Source: Thaumasiovibrio sp043421945 (GTDB taxonomy: Bacteria; Pseudomonadota; Gammaproteobacteria; Enterobacterales; Vibrionaceae). From it: a stretch of 64,000 bases of DNA. Location: the NCBI GenBank assembly GCA_043421945.1, contig JBHOGO010000011.1, forward strand, positions 1 through 64,000, in the 5' to 3' direction. Made by a program: the position numbers and the translations under genes. The notes beneath the pieces are model-generated. The model had not been told where the DNA came from, did not search any database, and was given only the letters and a program-made list of their open reading frames with translations. Below, in pieces: positions 59,450 to 64,000 of the stretch. Positions within the stretch are counted from its first letter, which is position 1; the number at the start of each line of letters is the position of its first letter.

Positions 59450-60573
59450 TTTAACAAGTTTACCAGCACGTTCTCATACATATCGGTAAGCTTTTCTAAA
59501 TCAGCAATACTGACACACTCGTTGACTTTGTGAATGGTCGCATTGACTGGACCAAGTTCAATCACTTGACCACCCATTTGTGCAATGAAACGGCCATCAG
59601 ACGTACCACCTGTTGTTAGCAGTTCTGGTTGTTTGTGGTTTACCGTCTCAACAGCAGCGACAACAGCGTCTAAAAGGCTACCCGCATCCGTTAAGAAAGG
59701 TTGACCGCTCAATGTCCAATCGAGTGTGTAGTCGAGGCCATGTGCATCGAGAACAGAGTGTACTTTGCGACGTATCTCAGTATCGGTTAACTCGGTACTA
59801 AAGCGGAAATTGAACTGTACTTCAAAGTCACCAGGAATGACATTTGAAGCCCCTGTACCTGCTGCTAAATTGGGGATTTGAAAACTAGTCGGTGGGAAGT
59901 AGGCGTTGCCATTATCCCATTTTGTCGCGGCTAATTCGGCCAGAGCGGGTAACGCTTGATGTATCGGGTTATTCGCGAGGTGAGGGTAGGCAACATGGCC
60001 CTGTGTACCATGTACTTTGAGGTCGCCAGTGATAGAGCCTCTGCGCCCATTTTTAACGACATCTCCCACATGATGTGTGCTTGACGGTTCACCGACAATA
60101 CACATATCAATAATCTCATTGCGATCCATTAAGGTGTCGACAACGCGAGTTGTTCCATTGATGAATGGACCCTCTTCATCTGAAGTGATGAGAAAAGCAA
60201 TAGAGCCTTGATGATTCGGGTTTTCTGCAATAAAGCGCTCAACAGCGACCACCATACATGCGAGTGACCCCTTCATATCCGCCGCACCACGACCATGTAA
60301 GTAGCCATCAATTTCTGTCGGCTCAAAAGGAGGCGTATGCCATTGTGAAAGATCACCTGCAGGCACGACATCAGTGTGACCAGCAAAAGCAAAAAGCGGA
60401 GAGGCGGTACCACGACGAGCCCAAAGGTTCGTCGTGTCTTCGAACACCATGGTTTCAATGACAAAGCCGAGCTTTTCCAAGCGGTCAATCATCACTTGTT
60501 GGCAGCCTTTGTCCTCTGGTGTCACTGAGTCACGAGACATGAAGTCCTTGGCTAAATCGATTACTGCTGACAT
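59446..60573 (-). CDS. dapE: Succinyl-diaminopimelate desuccinylase
   Basis: Di-zinc M20 enzyme of lysine and diaminopimelate synthesis. 375 aa with FAGHTDVVPAGDLSQWHTPPF, GRGAADMKGSLACMVVAVERF, ITSDEEGPFINGT (catalytic Glu), VGEPSSTHHVGDVVKNGRRGS and a late ELGPVNATIHKVNECVSI. Normal length. Joined to yffB upstream (9 nt) and to the vanY-like gene downstream, a grouping about peptidoglycan precursor metabolism. Confidence 0.97.
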   Translation of the reverse strand: MSAVIDLAKDFMSRDSVTPEDKGCQQVMIDRLEKLGFVIETMVFEDTTNLWARRGTASPLFAFAGHTDVVPAGDLSQWHTPPFEPTEIDGYLHGRGAADMKGSLACMVVAVERFIAENPNHQGSIAFLITSDEEGPFINGTTRVVDTLMDRNEIIDMCIVGEPSSTHHVGDVVKNGRRGSITGDLKVHGTQGHVAYPHLANNPIHQALPALAELAATKWDNGNAYFPPTSFQIPNLAAGTGASNVIPGDFEVQFNFRFSTELTDTEIRRKVHSVLDAHGLDYTLDWTLSGQPFLTDAGSLLDAVVAAVETVNHKQPELLTTGGTSDGRFIAQMGGQVIELGPVNATIHKVNECVSIADLEKLTDMYENVLVNLLK

Positions 60574-60582
60574 CCGTGTTCC

Positions 60583-60930
60583 TTACTTAAATAGCTGTTG
60601 GTATTGTTCGGCTTTAAACCCAACATGAAGTGTACCATCGACACTTAATAGAGGGCGTTTGATCATAGCTGGGGCAGCTAACATGAGCTCAATGGCTTTT
60701 TGCTCATCGATGTTCTCTTTGTCGGCATCACTCAGCTGGCGAAAAGTTGTTCCGCGCTTATTGAGTAAAAGCTCCCAACCGACGAGGGAAACAAATTCGC
60801 GTAATTGAGCTTCTTCAATGCCATTTTTACGATAGTCATGAAAGGCAAAGTTGATCTCTTCTGCTGCAAGCCATTTCTTTGCCTTTCGAATGGTGTCGCA
60901 GTTTGCGATACCGTACATTGTTACTTCCAT
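60583..60930 (-). CDS. ArsC/Spx-family protein YffB
   Basis: 115-aa thioredoxin-fold protein of the ArsC/Spx superfamily, like E. coli YffB, which also precedes dapE. MYGIANCDTIRKAKKWL places one N-terminal cysteine at the usual redox position, and FHDYRKNGI, LLNKRGTTFRQL and PAMIKRPLL are family blocks. It lacks the second Cys of Spx. Function unknown, possibly glutathione-dependent. First gene of the operon; AAGG lies just upstream of the ATG. Confidence 0.92.
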   Translation of the reverse strand: MEVTMYGIANCDTIRKAKKWLAAEEINFAFHDYRKNGIEEAQLREFVSLVGWELLLNKRGTTFRQLSDADKENIDEQKAIELMLAAPAMIKRPLLSVDGTLHVGFKAEQYQQLFK

Positions 60931-61194
60931 ACCGACCTTACATCTTTATTTTATTTAGAATGGACACAGTTATAGCGAGAAAAGCGCGAGATCACAAATT
61001 TGTCGCTAACTTTCACTAACCTATTTGAAACATGCATGTTTTTATCTCAATTACCCCTCTTTCTGAATGTGTCATTAATGACGGTAAACATGCGCTATTT
61101 TCTTCACAATGAAACCGTCACTCCATTGATCAAACGCAACAACTTGATAGCGGAAGTCTGAATAATGAGACTTATATGTATTTTGGAGGTCTCA

Positions 61195-61476
61195 ATGGAA
61201 CTGAATCCTGTGTTTGCACGTCGTCTATATCTTGCGCTTTTGGTCAATAAGATTGAGCGCCCTAACGTGCCAAAACTTATCGAATGTACAGGATGGCCGC
61301 GTCGTACAATTCAAGATGTGCTGAAGGCGCTACCTGGTATCGGAATCGAACTTACCTTTATTCAAGATGGCAAACGACACAATGATGGTTATTACCAGTT
61401 GTGTGATTGGGGGCCATTTGACCAAGAATGGGTTTGTGATCGTCAATCCTTGATAGAGAATACACTTTTCCATTAA
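61195..61476 (+). CDS. Small winged-helix DNA-binding protein, function unknown
   Basis: 93 aa from ATG 61195, chosen for GGAGG 7 nt upstream; the open frame starts ten codons earlier. The sequence RRLYLALLVNKIERPNVPKLIECTGWPRRTIQDVLKALPGIGI reads as a winged-helix HTH with the recognition helix around TGWPRRTIQDVLKAL, and the wing in FIQDGKRHNDGYYQL. Conserved small proteins of this sort occur next to dapE-yffB in vibrios, as far as I remember. It has its own terminator and no partner. Confidence 0.75.
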   Translation: MELNPVFARRLYLALLVNKIERPNVPKLIECTGWPRRTIQDVLKALPGIGIELTFIQDGKRHNDGYYQLCDWGPFDQEWVCDRQSLIENTLFH

Positions 61477-61536
61477 AGTGAAGCGCAGCACTTTTGTGCG
61501 ATAGATACGCGAATGAAAACGTATCAAGTCATAAAC

Positions 61537-61566
61537 AAAAACCAGCCCTCTTGGCTGGTTTTTTGT
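61537..61566. terminator. Bidirectional terminator
   Basis: AAAAACCAGCC-CTCTT-GGCTGGTTTTTT, perfect 11-bp stem between the winged-helix gene and the convergent DUF4156 gene. Confidence 0.92.
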
Positions 61567-61619
61567 GTCTGGGAATCGAACTTACTTTCACTAACATGAG
61601 TCTTTAAAAAAGGCCGAGC

Positions 61620-61961
61620 TTAGTCGTCACAATGATAGATGTGACCGATAAAAGTGACTGATGTTTGGAATTCCATTTGTGGGGACACCTCGACTCGATT
61701 GCCACCGACCGAAACGGCATAGTTGCGTAGCTGGTTAAGTGCACCCGTCGTTAAATCGAAATTGGTAATGAAATAGAAACTATACCAATGTCCTTCTGAA
61801 CCCACCCAGGTATCGAGGGGCTGGCAATCAATAGGAGTGAGTGTGTTGTCAAAGACCACAGAAACATCATTAGCGGATGGTTCTAGCGGTGTGACAGCAC
61901 ACCCTGTTAAGAGTAAAGAGGCAATCAGTGATACTCGCTGGAACTGTCGCCCAAATATCAT
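61620..61961 (-). CDS. DUF4156-family lipoprotein
   Basis: 113-aa lipoprotein with lipobox LLTGCAVTP (Cys21). The mature domain has CQPLDTWVGSEGHW and LNQLRNYAVSVGGNRVEV with a final cysteine pair partner in GHIYHCDD, the layout of DUF4156 proteins (E. coli YjeI type). The function is unknown; an outer-membrane location is likely. Its ATG overlaps the narP stop by 4 nt, so it is translated from the narQ-narP message. Confidence 0.85.
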   Translation of the reverse strand: MIFGRQFQRVSLIASLLLTGCAVTPLEPSANDVSVVFDNTLTPIDCQPLDTWVGSEGHWYSFYFITNFDLTTGALNQLRNYAVSVGGNRVEVSPQMEFQTSVTFIGHIYHCDD

Positions 61962-62572
61962 TGTTGTGATTCCAAGTAAAGTAAGGTGGCAGCGACACGT
62001 GAAGGGACATTGAGTTTCTTAAGAACGCTCTTCATATGGACTTTCACTGTTGATTCAGAAATGAAGAGTCTATCTGCAATTTCACGATTTCTAAAGCCTG
62101 CTGCGACAAACTTTAAGACCTCTAATTCTCGCTCTGTTAGGGTCGGAAGTTGTGAGGGCTTTGACAAAATATCGGTCAATTGATCGCGAACTTGTTGGCT
62201 GTATGCAGATTGCCCTATGGTCATCAATTGGCGTAACTGTTGGATGAGTTCATCTGGCTCACCATCTTTCAGTAGGTAACCGTCCGCGCCGGCATTGACT
62301 ATTTGCCTAATATCATCAGGACTATCCGAAACGGTTAGAATGACGACAATACTCAGTGGATCTTTTAGCTTCAGGCGCTTTAACGTTTCTAAGCCGTTTA
62401 AGCCTTTCATATTGAGATCAAGTAAGATGAGATCGCAGTCGAGGTTAGATTGCAGTGCCGCATCTCCACTGGCTACATCACCGCAGACGTTAAAATCGTG
62501 CTCAGCATTCAGTAGCTGGCTTAGCCCTTTTCTTAATAGTGGATGATCGTCCACAATCATTACCTGCCACAT
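61958..62572 (-). CDS. narP: Nitrate/nitrite response regulator NarP
   Basis: 204-aa NarL-family regulator. Receiver domain (about 3-120) with MIVDDHPLLRKGLSQLL, phospho-acceptor in LILLDLNMKGLNGLE and conserved Thr/Ser and Lys (LTVSDS, LLKDGEPDEL). C-terminal LuxR-type HTH (about 140-200) with LTERELEVLKFVAAGFRNREIADRLFISESTVKVHMKSVL. The start is ATG 62572 (MWQVMIVDDHP); the frame extends six codons. The partner kinase gene narQ lies 77 nt upstream. Confidence 0.93.
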   Translation of the reverse strand: MWQVMIVDDHPLLRKGLSQLLNAEHDFNVCGDVASGDAALQSNLDCDLILLDLNMKGLNGLETLKRLKLKDPLSIVVILTVSDSPDDIRQIVNAGADGYLLKDGEPDELIQQLRQLMTIGQSAYSQQVRDQLTDILSKPSQLPTLTERELEVLKFVAAGFRNREIADRLFISESTVKVHMKSVLKKLNVPSRVAATLLYLESQQ

Positions 62573-62649
62573 AACAGCCCTTCTTTCCAAATATGTTCAT
62601 TTCGTATTATGTTTATGTCTTGTTGCATACTGCTGACAAAGGAAATATT

Positions 62650-64000
62650 TCATGATAACTCACTTAATATGCCAGAAAAACGCACCGTCGTACCGACTGA
62701 TATTGTGCTGTCGATGTCGATAACCCCATCGATTAAAGCAGCCCGCTCTCTCATGATATTGACACCATAGTGCTTATCGACAGGAGTAAGTGGGTCAAAG
62801 CCAATACCATCATCGATGATCTCGGCAGTCAGACGATCGCCATGGTGCTTTAACAGAACCGCAATGTGGTCTGCATTAGCGTGATGGGTCGCATTAGCGA
62901 CGGCCTCTCGAATAATATTGAGTAAGTGTGGTTGCTGCGTTGGAGAAATCATCGAGTCTGGAAGGTGGTTATCTATCGTGATCTTTCCCTGTTTTTTATA
63001 CGGTGTCATTAAGTTGTTCAGGGCGACAGAAAAAGGAGTATCACTGAGGGAAAGCCTAAATGTATTAAGTAACTCACGCAGCTGTCCATAGGCATTATTT
63101 AGCTCTGTATCCAGTTCCAAAAGCGCCTCAGAGTCTTGTGGTATCTGCCGTTTCAACATCGTGACTTGGATTTTGAGATAAGAGAGTGATTGAGCTATGG
63201 AGTCATGTAGCTCTCGTGCTAGGTGGTTGCGCTCTTCCATGACAAGAAGTTGTTGAGTTTGATGCTGGTTTTCCGTAATCAGGATGCTTCTTCCCAGTAA
63301 TAGACAAGCATGGGCGATTTGATCTTGATCGGGACAAGGTAATTGAAATTGCCAGCTTAGCTCACCGAGCTTTCGTCCGTCAGCGATGATCTCTTCGTTG
63401 TGCCAACGCGAGTGGTTAGGCTCGCCCTTTGTAATAGACCAAGATTCAGGCGTGTTGATGTGAAGCCGTAAGGCGGTAATGCCTTCTAACGCTAAAAGTT
63501 TATCAATGACACCCTTGAAGTGATGTTTTTGAATCGGGTGTTTAGCCATGATGCCAGAACATTGGTAAAGCAAGGTGAGTGAGTGATTGCTGTGTGCGAG
63601 TCGTCGGGTTTTCTCCTCAATAGTGTGTTCGAGCTCATGATAAGAGAGGGCCAATGATGCGGCCATTCCATTCATTGCTTTGGCCAAATCAGCGAGTTCG
63701 TTACGAGTAGAGAATTGGATCTGTGTCGTGAAGTCGCCCGCCGCCATGGTTTGGCTTGCAGCAATGAGTTGGTGGAGTGGGGCGACGATTTGTTGTTTGG
63801 AGAAACGTAGTGTCATGAGAACGAGCATGAAGATGCAAACTAGTGCGCTTCCTCCAACGATTGCCAGAATATGCAGCTTGTGTGTTGAGTTGCGCTGAAG
63901 TTGGAAAACGAAAGCATTTATTTGGTCGACAAAAAGCGGTAAGTAATCGCTGTAGACATCGTATTGCTGTTGCTCAACAACAGAAGTCAGCGCTTGCCAT
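62650..64000 (-). CDS. narQ: Nitrate/nitrite sensor histidine kinase NarQ (3' part)
   Basis: The frame stays open to the window edge at 64000, giving about 450 C-terminal residues. Visible from the edge: end of the periplasmic sensor domain (QINAFVFQLQRNSTHKL), the second membrane helix (LHILAIVGGSALVCIFMLVLM), a HAMP domain (IVAPLHQLIAASQTMAAGDFTTQIQF), a GAF-like linker with cysteines (LTLLYQCSGIMAKHP), the HisKA_3 dimerisation domain with phospho-His in ERNHLARELHDSIAQSLSYLKIQ, and an HPK7-type ATPase domain with NATHHANAD and IDDGIGFD. The gene's start lies outside the window. Cognate regulator NarP follows. Confidence 0.92.
   Translation of the reverse strand, partial: WQALTSVVEQQQYDVYSDYLPLFVDQINAFVFQLQRNSTHKLHILAIVGGSALVCIFMLVLMTLRFSKQQIVAPLHQLIAASQTMAAGDFTTQIQFSTRNELADLAKAMNGMAASLALSYHELEHTIEEKTRRLAHSNHSLTLLYQCSGIMAKHPIQKHHFKGVIDKLLALEGITALRLHINTPESWSITKGEPNHSRWHNEEIIADGRKLGELSWQFQLPCPDQDQIAHACLLLGRSILITENQHQTQQLLVMEERNHLARELHDSIAQSLSYLKIQVTMLKRQIPQDSEALLELDTELNNAYGQLRELLNTFRLSLSDTPFSVALNNLMTPYKKQGKITIDNHLPDSMISPTQQPHLLNIIREAVANATHHANADHIAVLLKHHGDRLTAEIIDDGIGFDPLTPVDKHYGVNIMRERAALIDGVIDIDSTISVGTTVRFSGILSELS

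Noticed and set aside
1..64000. Mobile elements, CRISPR arrays, rRNA or tRNA genes, att sites
   Set aside because: No transposase, integrase, spaced identical repeats or RNA gene signatures were seen on either strand.

Overview
The window is an ordinary chromosomal segment of a marine gammaproteobacterium in the Vibrionaceae. It carries the Na+-driven flagellar stator pair pomA-pomB, the complete nqrABCDEF-apbE-nqrM Na+-pumping respiratory locus, the ompK porin gene, narQ-narP, crl-proB-proA, and proteins (PurL, GlnB, GlyA, ThiI) that are near-collinear with those I remember from Vibrio cholerae and E. coli. I cannot resolve the genus. I see no rRNA, tRNA, insertion sequence, prophage or CRISPR array.

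Layout. 1-127: tail of an unidentified CDS. 406-3906: two tandem AbgT-family transporters. 4313-7035: tadA, a tiny unannotated basic protein gene (minus) and mltF (minus). 7314-11806: purL and glnB. 11904-13045: a secreted small protein and a YitT-family protein (both minus). 13430-21154: glyA, nrdR, the riboflavin cluster ribD-ribE-ribB(A)-ribH, nusB, thiL, pgpA. 21398-23494: a large secreted protein of unknown function. 23639-26685 (minus): dxs-ispA-xseB. 26914-30199: pomA-pomB and thiI. 30381-37344 (minus): yajL, panE, ompK, ampG, a periplasmic cyclophilin, yajG, rlmG. 37469-46769: bolA, an orphan TRAP-type binding lipoprotein, nqrA-F, apbE, nqrM. 46902-50857: a double-receiver diguanylate cyclase (minus), dinB, pepD (minus). 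51040-51490: a small transcript. 51988-58245: purine permease, gpt, frsA, crl, proB, proA. 58417-64000: small membrane protein, vanY-type peptidase, dapE, yffB, a winged-helix protein, a DUF4156 lipoprotein, narP and the 3' part of narQ.

How the genes work together. Three separate transcription units carry near-perfect PurR operators (purL, glyA, purine permease plus gpt), so a purine and one-carbon regulon is spread through the window. Sodium energetics is served by Nqr and its maturation factors (ApbE, NqrM) and by the PomAB stator. Isoprenoid and thiamine precursor supply is represented by dxs, ispA, thiL and thiI. SOS control is visible at dinB, catabolite-type control at ompK.

The most interesting element is the roughly 320-nt transcription unit in the 1.1-kb gap between pepD and the purine permease. 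It has a sigma70-like promoter, an open reading frame of 29 codons with a good ribosome binding site, a C/U-rich 3' part and a strong terminator. This fits the dual-function RNA VcdRP of V. cholerae as I remember it. Two copies of a 15-bp palindrome resembling the HexR operator lie 94 bp apart there, one of them on the promoter. Other points of note are the 698-residue secreted protein with a canonical EF-hand loop at an apparent synteny junction, a 44-codon basic protein gene missed by length cut-offs, a probably leaderless dinB whose LexA box stops 2 nt before the start codon, a RibB whose GTP cyclohydrolase II half has lost its zinc cysteines, and short tandem repeats lying on the stop codons of two genes.
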